Assembly (NCBI GenBank): GCA_032164245.1
Contig: JAVMKO010000003.1
Coordinates: 68,270,390-68,334,389 of the forward strand
Source of the DNA: Sternotherus odoratus
Lineage: Eukaryota; Chordata; Testudines; Kinosternidae
Reading direction: 5' to 3'
Length of the DNA: 64,000 nt
Below the pieces are notes generated by a model. It was not told the origin of the DNA and did not search any database. It worked only from the letters and a program-made list of their open reading frames with translations. The position numbers and the translations under genes are program-made. This document shows positions 23,440 to 33,344 of the stretch, one piece after another (positions within the stretch are counted from its first letter, which is position 1; every line of letters begins with the position of its first letter).

Positions 23440-24700
23440 GCAACCTTCTCTATTTCCTACCCAGCTCAGCCCATCTGTGCAAAACAACATTACAAGCTGC
23501 CTGCCCAGTGTGCTGCTAGCTGACCAGAGGAGCTCACCAGGTGTCTCGTTAACCTCTGGTTTGAGTACAGCAGGGAGTGTGATTTTTAGGAGATGCTGCC
23601 AAAATCTGCACTTCTATGAGCCCACCTTAAAGAGACTGGTGGAGGTGGGGATCAGTTGGACTGGTATTCAGTGCAGGGGCACACCAAACATCTAAAGACC
23701 CTCTGTCACAAGGCTAGGGATGGCAATGTCTGTGCTATATCTGTTCTGCTGATAAACAAGGGACTTCAGTCTCCAGGACTGTGAATGTGAAGGCTTTCAC
23801 AAGTGATGAATCCACATCCACATTGTAAAAAAGTAAAAGTTTTCATTTCAATTTTGAACGTTATTCCAGGGATGCAGAGTAGTTACAGGGAACTTCTGGA
23901 CAAATAAGATCAGCCTGAGGCAGAATTAATTTTTTCTGCTGATTCCTCGTGAAGCTGATGGTGGGGATGGTGGCATCCCTCAGCTTTTCCCACCTCTTCC
24001 CATTCGTACACTCAGTGGTTCTGGGCTGCTGCCCCCTTTCTATACAGAAAGGGCACTATATGTCCTCAAGTTAAGGATCTCAGTGTCTGTTCCTGAGATT
24101 GTATGCTTTTGGGGGATGTGACTGTATCTGTCATTTGTAAATAAAGCACAGTGCACACTTATAGTGTTACAGAAATGGTGTTATAATAATAAATGAAACT
24201 CAGCATTAGAATTTGGCATATCACTTTTAAATGAGCTAACTCGTTATCAAGATTATGGCAGAATATGCTTTTTATTCCAAGAAGGGTGATATTTTGTAAT
24301 AAAGGACTTTTTCCCAGAAAATCTACACAGCAAGATATCTTACTAAGCTTGGATACAGTATTCAAACCACACTGGAGTCTGAGATGTTGGAGATGTGCCA
24401 TGTCATCTGGTGGAACCTATATCATTTCTTGGGATTCCCCAGTGCAGTCAGAGCTAAATCATTTCTTTGGTAATGTAAGAACTTCCAGCCAAACAGAGGT
24501 TACAACATGCAAAAGCCAAAAGAAAAGAGTAAGAAAGAAGAGCAGAAAGCAACCGATGAACAGAATTAATATAGAACGTGGCATAAACCATTGCATTCTT
24601 TTGACTGTTGTCCTCAGACTCCAAAACTTAAAAGTAGCACAAAGAAACATGATGGTTATCAGGAAAAGAATTTACAAAGATATCAACAAACTAATGCTTT
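23440..24700. other. Intergenic stretch with weak lysine-rich frames
   Basis: No supported gene. From 24265 to 24702 one frame stays open for 145 codons and encodes a basic stretch (KSQKKRVRKKSRKQ). I do not recognise a family and cannot exclude an old processed pseudogene. Confidence 0.4.
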
Positions 24701-24702
24701 AG

Positions 24703-25260
24703 ATTCATGGGGTTGCCAGGTGTTTGGTTTTCAATCAGAAAATCTGTTAGAAAAGGGGACCTGGCAGTGTCCAGTCAGCACTGCTGACCAGACACTAAAA
24801 GTCCGGTTACCAGAGTAACTGTGATCAGCCTCCCCACAGAGGGCAGGAGGACCAGCAGCTGCTGAGCTGTTGATGAAGAGCCTCAGCAGGGGCTACAGCA
24901 GGCCTCTTGCAACCTCGGGCGGCAGCTCCGTCTGAGGAGGGGCCAGCCCGGGGTTGGGAAAGAGAAGCACCCACAGGTTTGCACCAGCATTGCGAGCAGA
25001 GCAGGTGAGGGGAGGGCAAACTATGAGCATGCCACCTGTGGGGTGTGGATGTCAGGAGAGGAGTCGTTTGGAAAGCAGCCCCTAGCCCCACTCCACTCAC
25101 CCCATGTCAGAGGCAGAGGGGCCCAAGCTTTGTGCGCTGCGCAGGGCTGCTTCCCCTGAAGGGCCAGGCCGGGCAGGCAATCCAAGCTCCATGCACAGCA
25201 CGATCACTGTGCAGGTAGGAACTCACTGCTCCTAGGAACTTGGGCGCCCGCTTCTTCCAG
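24703..25260. mobile_element. Non-autonomous DNA repeat
   Basis: GGGTTGCCAGGTGTTTGG, followed by TTTTCAATCAGAAAATCTG, GGGGACCTGGCAGTG and TAAAAGTCCGGTTACC, matches the start of a repeat family seen commonly in turtle DNA (recognised from memory). The GC-rich remainder lacks a clear end. Confidence 0.4.
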
Positions 25261-25354
25261 GTGGCAGAAGTTGGCAGGCTCTGGCACTTTGCAGCCAGTC
25301 TGCCCCAGCCCTTGCCTTGGTGTTGGAGACGGAGGAGTTAGTGAGGGAGGGAGC

Positions 25355-25482
25355 TGGCAGTCAGGACTCCTGGGTTCTCTCCCTGGTTCTGGGAGGGGAG
25401 GTATTAGAGAAGAGAGGCTAGGAGGTAGGACATCTAGGTTCCATCCTCTGCTCTGGGTGAGGAGTGGGTTAGAGCAGGGTAG
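25355..25482 (+). repeat. Degenerate tandem repeat (ACTCCTGGGTTCTCTCCC)
   Basis: Three degenerate copies of a unit of about 45 bp: AGGACTCCTGGGTTCTCTCC, a CTGGGAGGGGAGG spacer, then GGACATCTAGGTTCCATCC. The array is cut on its right by the LTR at 25488. Confidence 0.5.
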
Positions 25483-25487
25483 CTGGG

Positions 25488-26541
25488 TGTCATGTTACTG
25501 GAATAATTTGGTACCATATAGATCATTGGGGTACCAAATACTATGTGAAGGGGGTCATAACAGGTGTCTATGACCATATGTGTGTATCTATTTTGGAACT
25601 GAAGTTATGGATATTGGATAAAAGGTGCCTGTACTTCAAACTTAGGCTTGGCTCCTGTGAAAGCTCAGACACGCCGGTGCTAACTCGAGCCCATTAAAGG
25701 GCCATCAACTGCACAATGAACTGTGTCCACACCCGAGGAGAGGAGCCTCCCCAGGAATGGGACATGCCTGGGCAAAAACTGAATCATTGAGAGTCTGGTA
25801 ATTGGACCATGTGGCTGTGAACCTTGAGTTTGCAGCCAGACTCTGCATAAGGAGGAGGAGGGTCTTCACCCCCAGGAGGAAGTCTATAAAGCCTGAAAGA
25901 ACATTCCCCATTTTGTCTTCTACCTCCAGCCTTCAGCCTGCCTTGTTTCCAGCTTTGGATGGAACTGTGCTTCTCAGGGAACTCTGGGCAAAGGTGCTGA
26001 CCCATCTCTGCAGGGGACGCTTTCCAAAGACTTTGATTGAAACCTGCAGTTTGTTCTACAGCTGCAAGACTGAACCAAGGGATGTACCATTACTGTATGT
26101 AATTGATTTCTTTTAACCTTTCCTAGCCCTCACCTATACCTTTTTCCTTCTACAATAAACCTTTAGATTTTAGATTCTAAAGGATTGGCAATAGCGTGAT
26201 TTGTGGGAAGATCTAATTTGTATATTGACCTGGGTCTGGGGCCTGATTCCTTGGAATTGGGGAGAACCGTTTTCTTTATTTGGGGGATTGGTTTTCATAA
26301 CCATTGGTCCCCAGGACAGGTGGCTGCTGGTGGTGATACTGGGAATCTGGAGTGTCTTAAGGGGATTGCTGTGTGACTTGTGGTTAGCCAGTGGGGTGAA
26401 ACCAAAGTCTTTTCTGTTTAGCTGGTTTGTTTTGCCTTAGTGTGAAGAAACCCCAGCTTTGGGCTGTAGTTGCCCCTTTGGAAGCAATCTGTCCTGATCT
26501 GACACTCACAGTTGGATCCCACCAGGAACAGCACCGTCACA
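25488..26541 (+). mobile_element. Solo LTR with 5-bp duplication
   Basis: The 1054-bp segment starts TGTCATGTTACTGG and ends AGCACCGTCACA, flanked by CTGGG at 25483-25487 and 26542-26546. A TATA-like TCTATAAAGCC occurs at about 25888, and the polyadenylation signal AATAAA lies at about 26155 ahead of a T-rich part. This is the usual U3-R-U5 order in plus orientation. No gag, pol or env sequence is adjacent. Confidence 0.85.
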
Positions 26542-26559
26542 CTGGGACTCCGGACTTCT

Positions 26560-27540
26560 GAGCTCTGTTCTTGGCTAGAGAAGAGAATGGTGTTTTGCGG
26601 TTAGAGTGAAATGCTAGCCTTGCAAACTCATCCCGGGCAGCAAAAGAATCAAGTTGGGTCCCTTTTTTCTCATACATCATTATCACTGGAGACCACATTA
26701 TGTCCTTATTTAATTTTGTGCAAGCAGATTGTCTTCATATTATTTCTTCAGTTATTCCTGTGCAATCTCATTCATCTTCAATGTTCCGGTGGAACTGAAG
26801 AAATAACATGACCCACAGGAACTTTATGACTGATTATTAGTGCCTGGGAAAGTTAAAATCCATCTTGATTCTCAAATTCCAGGTTTAGTTTGTAGGGCTG
26901 GGAGTCAGAAAAAAGTTTGTTTTTTTGATAAGTGGAGCACATTTTCTAAGAATTAAGTGAGACACAAACATGGAACTCTGCAAAGCTGTATCAAGAGAGT
27001 CACTTTTCAGAATGGAACTGTACTTTAAAATATTCTGATTGGTATGTCAGAAAGTCAGTTTTTTGAAAACTTGGATTATATTAATATTCTGATCCATCTA
27101 ACAAATCAAGTTTTCTTATGTGAATCACCCACCTCTGGTTGGTCATCCCTTCCGTATGTAAAACTGATGAGTAGCCCATCTTCATCCTGTCTTATCTATA
27201 CAACACCATTTGGGCATTGTGAACACCATTGTGCCCATAGCATAAAACCTCTTGCAATGAGGCACAGCTGTTCACATCACAGCTTTGATTGCAGTTGCTC
27301 TGAGCAAGGCTAAGCACTATTGCATCAGCTCCTGAGTCACTCTGCACCACTATAGTTCCAGAGTAGACAGTTGTCAGGCACTTGACAGGCACTCACTCTC
27401 TGTTGCCTGTCAAGCCACTCACCTGACAGCTGCATGCAGGCCTGAGAGCAGATGACATGGTATTCTGCGTTATCAGCTCTGCTTTGTTCCTACACTTCTG
27501 GTAACCCAAAGCAGCAAAAGACATGAAAAAACAATGCAAA
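26560..27540. other. Intergenic stretch, nothing recognised
   Basis: No gene, RNA or repeat recognised. Open frames are under 90 codons. Confidence 0.5.
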
Positions 27541-27548
27541 ATAAACTA

Positions 27549-27829
27549 CAGTAGACTCTCAATTATCCAGGATGATAGGGAAAAAAATAATCCTGGTTAA
27601 TAAAATCCTGGATAATCCTGATCCATAGGAAATATGGGGGGGGGTGGTGTTCACCAGGCACCCTGCACCAGAGGGAGGGGGTGTTGGTTCACTGGCTGCC
27701 CAGAGCCCTGGTGAGTTGTTTTTTGTTTGTGCTTGGGATGGCAACAAAGCCAGAGCCAGCCCTGTGACTTACACATATTATTTTTTGACACCCTGGTTAA
27801 CCCAGTCCTGGATAATCGAGAGTCTACTG
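27549..27829. mobile_element. Pogo/Tigger-like MITE
   Basis: CAGTAGACTCTCAATTATCC and GGATAATCGAGAGTCTACTG are near-perfect inverted ends flanked by TA (27547-27548 and 27830-27831). This terminal form and TA target are those of pogo-type elements. The 281-bp element is non-coding and shares its family with the nested copy at 47641-47807. Confidence 0.8.
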
Positions 27830-28096
27830 TACTTTATATATTTTCAAAATATGCATTTGTGATTTGAACAATTATTTTTACGATATGCATCTAAACATCA
27901 TAAATAACAACAACAAAAAACATTGGTTAGTCAGTAAGTATACTCACTGAGAGACCTGGACATAATTGAGAGACCTGGACATACAAAGGACTCACTTTTG
28001 GGGGGATTTGGCATGGCACTCCATATGCCATCTCAGCACAAAATCCTGAGATTTCCCAAAATCCTGAGATCTGGAAAAGGAAGAAAAATCTTACTA

Positions 28097-28750
28097 CAGT
28101 GAAACCTCGATATAACGGACTAATTTGGGCGGGGGGTGTCCGTTAAAACCGAAAGTCCGTTATTTAATAATTTTTTAAAATGATTAAATAACGGACTTTC
28201 GGGTGACAACGGACACCCCCCGCCCGAATTAGTCCGTTATATGGAGCCAGCCGTGTCAGCCCACCCCACCCCCTCCCCCCGCCCGGCTCCCCGCTGCGGG
28301 GAGCCGGGCGGGGGGGTTGACAGCTCCCGCTCGGCTCCCCCCAGCGGGGAGCCGGGCGGGAGCTCTCAAACGCCCCCCCCGCCCGGCTCCCCATTGCGGG
28401 GAGCCGGGCGGGGGGGTTGACAGCTCCCGCCCGGCTTCCAGCTGGGGGGAGCCGAGCGGGAGCTCTCAAACCCCCCGCCCGGCTTCCCGCTGCGGGGAGC
28501 CGAGCGGAGGCTCTCAAACGCCCCCCCGCCCGGCTCCCGTTGCGGGGAGCCGGGCGGGGGGGGGGCAGGGGGGTTTGACAGCTCCCGCAGGGGTCCCCAC
28601 TGCGGGGAGCCGGGCGGGAGCTGTCAACCCAGCCGGCTCCCTGGGGCGGGAGCCGGCAGCCCCCAATAACGGATTTCGGATGCATCGGAAATTTTGTCCG
28701 TTGCATCCGAAGTCCGTTAAATCGGGGTCCGTTAAATCGAGGGTTTACTG
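28097..28750. mobile_element. Pogo-like element with expanded GC core
   Basis: CAGTGAAACCTCGATATAAC and GTTAAATCGAGGGTTTACTG are inverted ends with TA on both sides (28095-28096 and 28751-28752). At 28110-28245 there is a further inverted pair around GTCCGTTAT. From 28260 to 28655 about six degenerate blocks repeat GCCCGGCTCCCCGCTGCGGG and GAGCCGGGCGGG, each self-complementary, with linkers TTGACAGCTCCC or AGCTCTCAAACG. The 222- and 185-codon open frames are produced by these blocks. Confidence 0.75.
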
Positions 28751-28995
28751 TAGTTACTGCATACACAGGAAGGCAAACTCTGCTTTCAGCCCCCAAAGCA
28801 AATCCACATATCTCACTAGTGCACCAATCCACACATCTCTCAACCCCAGCAGCAGACCATATCCAAAGATGTAAGCAGCATGTTCAGCTGAAGCTGCTCA
28901 CTTTCTACCATGGCACCTGCAAGCATCAGGGCATAGCCTCTTCCTTTTGATGCATGCACAGATTATTGTACACCACATAACAATTTAAAGCAGTT

Positions 28996-29921
28996 TGTGA
29001 CTGGGTGCCTGGGGTGAATCACACTGAGAATTCCATACTCAGGGCAGACTGCAAGAATTAGGCAGAAAGACAACCCCCATGGGCTGTTTACTCTAAATCC
29101 TTCTGTAGTACCACACAGGTTAACTAAAAGCCAGACACAATCCCTCATTCCAGCCATTGATTCCTATCCAGACAAACAGGTCTAAAATAGTGAGGGGTTA
29201 TTGAAAGCCTAATTCACCACATGTGAGGTGCTTACTAATCCCAAAGGATCAGAAACTTACTTCAAGTCAATATGTATTTCGGCTCTTTTCCAAATATTGT
29301 GATGTCAGCCAATCCTTAGTAAACTAACGAAAGATTTATTAATAAAAGAAAAAAGTTATAAATGGTTAATAGAGCATCTGCATACAAATGAGTTCAGGTC
29401 TGTAGCAGGGATGTAATAGACTGTTGGCTTGCAAATGTCTCTCTGGTAACTTCCAAAAGATTGGAAGGTCCACTGTCCATAGTTCAAGATATTCCTTTTA
29501 ATTGTATATCTACAGTCCAGAGAATTAGAGCAGGAGGGAGACAAGATGGAGGTGTCTTGGGTGTCTTTTTATATCCTTTGCCATATGCATGAAAATGTAC
29601 TGTCCCAAACAAAGCCCACAGCCCCGTGTATGGAAATTTACTGGCACAAGATGGAGTAGTCCAGGGTCACATGAACATATCACATGCCCTTTCATGTTTT
29701 GCGGAATCACATGGCGTGGCCATTGGCTCCCTGCTCTCTGGGGCATCCTCGGGAAGGCCTGCTAGGCAGGTTGAGTTTTGTCAGTGGTGCATTGTGAGAG
29801 TTGAGTATTCTTAATGGGCCATCAGTACACACCTGTCTAGCCCCGGTGTAAAGCTATATTGTGTGTGTGTGTGTGGGGGGGGGTCACCCAGGAATACAAC
29901 ACGGGTTTACGTTACATATAC
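28996..29921 (-). mobile_element. LTR, minus orientation (limits approximate)
   Basis: The plus-strand left edge TGTGACTGGGTGCCTGG and right edge TACGTTACATATACA could be the TG...CA ends of one LTR. On the minus strand, AATAAATCTTTCG (29332-29344) is a polyadenylation signal in the expected place, and the sequence recalls a common turtle ERVL-type LTR. No matching target duplication was found, and a GT-repeat lies at 29858-29874. Confidence 0.5.
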
Positions 29922-30006
29922 ATAGCCAGTATTCATAATCTCAGATACAAATATGATACATGCATATAAACAGAATAATCGTGCCTTTTCTATTGATACC
30001 TCACAT

Positions 30007-30488
30007 CAGTGGTTCTCAACCACAGTGTGTGCAGGGTACTGAACTCACTTATATTTGTATTTCTCAAACTTGGGGTTGCGATTCCCAGGAGTGTTTGGGG
30101 GACAACTTTAGGGAGATTGCAAATGCAGGGCTGATATTAGGGATGGCAAGTAGGGCAATTGCTTGGGGGCCCTAAACTGCGGAGGGCACCCCAAAGCTAA
30201 GTTGCATGCATCTGCCCTGGGCAGCGGGGCTCCGGTTTCAGACAAGGCTCACATGTGAAAAACTGGAAATGTAAGTACAACATTTATATTCCAATTGCTT
30301 TATTTTATAACTAGATGGTAAAAAATGAGAAAGTTAGCAGTTTTTCAGTAATAGTGTGCTGTGACACTTCTGTATTTTTATGTCTGATTTTGTAAGCAAG
30401 TAGATTTTAAGTGAGGTGAAACTTGGGGTACGCAAGACAAATCAGACTCCTGACGGGTACAGTAGTTTGGAAAGGTTGAGGACCTTTG
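30007..30488. mobile_element. hAT non-autonomous element
   Basis: CAGTGGTTCTCAACC and GGTTGAGGACCTTTG are inverted ends. The flanks CCTCACAT (29999-30006) and CCTTACAT (30489-30496) agree at 7 of 8 bases. The inner CTTGGGGTACGCAAGAC and TTTGTAAGCAAGTAGATTTT parts recur reversed in the element at 63055-63484. Confidence 0.85.
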
Positions 30489-30885
30489 CCTTACATGACA
30501 TACTTTGTACAATACATATGGAAATTGGGTAATAGTGATAACAACAACACTATAAATCAGTGGTTCTCAACCAGCCTATGAGAGAGCTGGAAGCAGGTTT
30601 TGGGGAGGGTCTGCCAAAATAAACCAGAGAACAGGGCTGGCGTTAGACTTGCTGGGCCCCAGAGCAGAAAGCTGGAGACTGAGCCTTGCTGCTGAAGCCA
30701 AAGCCCAAGCAACTTACCGTATTTTTCGTCCTACAGGACGCTCCGGCGTATAAGACGCCCCCGAGTTTTTAAATAAAAAAGCCGGGAAAAAAAGAAGAAA
30801 AAAAAAAGCGCCGCTTTTTTCGCGCCGCTCTCCCGTCCCCGCCGCGCGGGCGGGCTGCCGGGAGCGTCCCGGTTCCCCCCTCCCC

Positions 30886-31341
30886 CTGAGGCCAGGTTCC
30901 AGACACCTCCTGCCTCGACCCATCTCCCGCTGCCCTGGGGTGTCCGCCCCGCCCGGCAATTCCCCCGCCCCGCAACTCCCTCCCCCCGGCCTCTCTTGCC
31001 CCCTGGCCTCGGGAGCCGAAGCCCATCGGCCCCAGTGAGCTGCGGAGGGGGAGGTGCATCCTGGGAAGGAGCAGCCCGACATGGGTCTCCGCCTGAGCGG
31101 CTCGCAGCCCCTGCCACCGCCTCCTCCGTGTGCAGCTCCCCTGAGCCGGCCGCCGCCCGGAGCTGAGCGGGCGGGGGAGGAGGCACTTGGCGGCCTGGCC
31201 CGGAGCGGCGTGGGGGACGCGGCGCTGCCCGCCCCGCATGAGGGAAGGGGGGGCCGTTCCCACCCGCCCTGCTCGGTCCCCGTTGCCGCCGCCGCGCACG
31301 CAGGGCCCGAGCGCAGCCCCCGCACCCCGCTCGCTGCCCCG
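30886..31341 (+). promoter_or_regulatory. CpG-rich captured segment (possible promoter/5' UTR)
   Basis: This segment is dense in G, C and CpG, lies just inside the left arm and runs up to the ATGATGG start of the exon fragment. Host CpG-island promoters look like this, so it may be the captured 5' flank of the same gene. Promoter function is inference only; TATA and other core signals are not seen. Confidence 0.4.
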
Positions 31342-32328
31342 ATGATGGACAGGAACTACCCGCCTGTTACCCGCACAAATTCTCTATCCCTTCCACACTA
31401 TAGGGACATACACCTTTACCCAGTTCCTAGGGCTCAAGGTGAAACCCTGTTAATTTGTACAGCCACCCTTCCCCAATTCCTAGGGCTCAGGGCACATCTT
31501 CCTGCAGGTTGGCAGGACCTTTAGCCGCTGAAAGAGCCTCACACAGTAATATCCTTATCCTATTTATTGACAATTCCCAAACAAACAGAATACACAAGCT
31601 AAACACACAGTATCATGCTCACCAATCCTGGGACAGGCAAGCAGGCTTCCCCTGTATATGACAAGCAAGGTCAGTCTCTGGATCTTAGCTGCTGCACCTC
31701 AGGGTCAGAAAAGTCCTGGCAGCTTTTATCTTAGGCTGGGTCTTGGAGGTGAGTTCTTTTCCTCAGGGGTTCCTTATCTCCTTTGGTCTTCTTCCAGCCC
31801 TTCTCCTCCTTGCTTCTGGTATTTTTTCTGATCTTCTTTTCCTCCGCTTCTTCTTGAGTCTTGCTTCTTTTAACCAATTATCTTAGTATAATTTTACTAA
31901 CCAATCCTAACAAAATTACCTAACCAATCCTACCCCACCACCTTAACTGATTTACACCTAGCACAATTAATTATACAGGAGACAGAAACCTTTTCAAACC
32001 AGACAGAGATCACAGGTCAAACAATAGGAAAGTGTCCTGACAATGCTTTAGCTGGTGACAGTGAGAACTATTAGGGCGAGTCCCCTTCTCACAACCTGGT
32101 GTGAATCTTTTTAATACATTTTAGATGGAATGTGAGTATGTGACTCCAGGGCTGCAGCTGATGGCTGCTGCATCTTCAGTCTGGCTGCAGAAGGCGGCTT
32201 TGGTTCAGGCCTCCAACATGGCTACAGAAAAGCCGGATAGTTACACGCCGACTCCCAGCTTCACCGACCCGCTGGCCCCAGCCGCCGCCGCCGCGCAGCC
32301 AGCCGCCGCCGCCTGGGCCTACGAGCGG
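31342..32328 (+). pseudogene. Captured QSER1/PRR12-like first-exon fragment
   Basis: ATG at 31342 opens MMDRNYPP, which is interrupted at 31364 and resumes at 32250 in the same frame, with one copy of the 4-bp duplication counted. The continuation reads TPSFTDPLAP, an alanine-rich run and AWAYER (to 32328). This spacing of MDRNYP, a SF-DPL motif and W-YER is what I recall for the N terminus of QSER1 and its paralogue PRR12. The coding part stops at the transposon arm without a splice donor, so it is a transduplicated fragment and not the gene itself. QSER1 is the better guess because of the double methionine. The assignment is from memory. Confidence 0.6.
31365..32245 (-). mobile_element. Solo LTR inside the captured exon
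   Basis: On the plus strand the insertion starts TGTTACCCGC and ends GATAGTTACA, so on the minus strand it runs TGTAAC...GTAACA. That is a TG...CA LTR with short inverted ends. CGCC flanks it at 31361-31364 and 32246-32249, the 4-bp duplication usual for gammaretrovirus-type elements. An AATAAA-type signal lies on the minus strand near 31562. At 881 bp, with no internal genes, it is a solo LTR. Excision restores an open exon frame, which strongly supports the boundaries. Confidence 0.85.
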
Positions 32329-33025
32329 GGAGGGGGGAACCGGGATGCTCCCGGCAGCCCGCCCGCGGCGGGGAGGGGGGAACCGGGGCGCACATTCGCC
32401 CTATAAGACGCACCAACTTTTTCCCCCCCGTTTTGGGGAAGAAAAAGTGCGTCTTATAGGGCGAAAAATACGGTAACTTCACGGGGGCCTTTGTGGTGTG
32501 GGACCCTGGGCAACTTCTCTACTTACTACTCCCTAACACTGGCTTTTAATCTCCTGCATATGCAGAAAAACAGCTGTGGCACAGCTGAGCCAGGGAGCCT
32601 TTATAGCTTGTTGGGGTGGGGGTGGGAGCCTCAGGAAAAAAAAAAAAAGGTTGAGAACCCATGATATAAATGGTCACCTTTCTTATACACAGCATTAACC
32701 AGTTATTGGAATCAATAAAAAATGTGACAAGTTGCAAATATACATTATCCATTGTAAAAGGAGTGAGCAGACACTGTGCCTTGACAGGTCGCAAGGCTCT
32801 TAGGCTTATGTAACCCTGACTTATGTCAGAGTACTGGGGTCAGGCAATAATGATGAGTCTCTCGCCAACACTCCTTTGTGTCATACATTTATTTTATGTC
32901 ACATACATTATGCATGTGTTTCTGGGAGCCATGCTGGGAATTGTGAGAGCGGTGCAGTTCTGGGTGGGGATGCAGCGCACTGTGTTACCCTTTAAAACAG
33001 GATGGCAGCTGTGAATGCTATGCAC

Positions 33026-33333
33026 CAGGGGTTCTCACACTGTGGGTCAGGACCCCCAAATGTGTCACAATCCCATTTTAATGGGGTTGCCAAGGCTGGT
33101 TTTAGATTTGCTGGGGCCCGGGGCTAAAGCTGAAGTCCGAGTCCGTCTTCTCAGAGCTAAGGTTACATGCTCCTCGCTCAGGACTGAAGCTCCCTTGGTC
33201 TTGGCCCGGGACAGTGGAGCTTGGGCAGCAGGGCTCAGTCAGGGTCAGTCTTCATTACCCCCTGCCCCGGGGTCATGTAGTAATTTTTATTGTCAGAAGG
33301 GGGTCACGGTGCAATGATGTTTGAGAACCGCTA
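33026..33333. mobile_element. hAT non-autonomous element
   Basis: CAGGGGTTCTCACAC and GTTTGAGAACCGCTA are inverted ends. The flanks CTATGCAC (33018-33025) and CATTGCAC (33334-33341) agree at 6 of 8 bases. The GC-rich interior has GGGTCAGGACCCCC near the left end. Confidence 0.75.
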
Positions 33334-33344
33334 CATTGCACCAT

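Larger units (their letters stand above)
30717..32473. mobile_element. TA-flanked long-TIR element with captured DNA
   Basis: CCGTATTTTTCGTCC and GGGCGAAAAATACGG are the termini, with TA at 30715-30716 and 32474-32475. The arms continue inward for about 150 bp: GCGGGCGGGCTGCCGGGAG plus CCCGGTTCCCCC at 30845-30885 is the inverse of a block at 32329-32385. Between the arms lie a CpG-rich segment, a piece of gene-like coding sequence and an LTR. The element has no transposase and must have moved in trans. Confidence 0.8.
30558..32663. mobile_element. hAT element carrying a nested element
   Basis: Its ends are CAGTGGTTCTCAACC and GGTTGAGAACCCATG. The flanks CTATAAAT (30550-30557) and ATATAAAT (32664-32671) agree at 7 of 8 bases. 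Removing the insertion at 30717-32473 leaves a short element of the same family as 4988-5352, where the sequence AGCAACTTAG is uninterrupted. This confirms the outer element as the target of the inner one. Confidence 0.85.

Noticed and set aside
24601..24716. Possible exon with TGTTGTCCTCAG acceptor and GCCAG/GTGTTT donor
   Set aside because: The apparent donor lies in the start of a repeat family (GGTTGCCAGGTGT), and the protein has no similarity I recognise.
28164..28832. 222-codon minus-strand frame, proline/arginine-rich
   Set aside because: It is created by the GC-rich palindromic blocks of a pogo-like element; open frames exist on both strands there.
30714..31325. 203-codon minus-strand frame and other long frames in the CpG-rich segment
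   Set aside because: High GC removes stop codons on both strands. Only the plus-strand piece beginning at 31342 has a recognisable protein motif.
32094..32245. An additional captured exon with an acceptor-like TTTTAG before ATGG
   Set aside because: The segment lies inside the LTR once its true ends (TGTAAC...GTAACA with CGCC duplication) are found.
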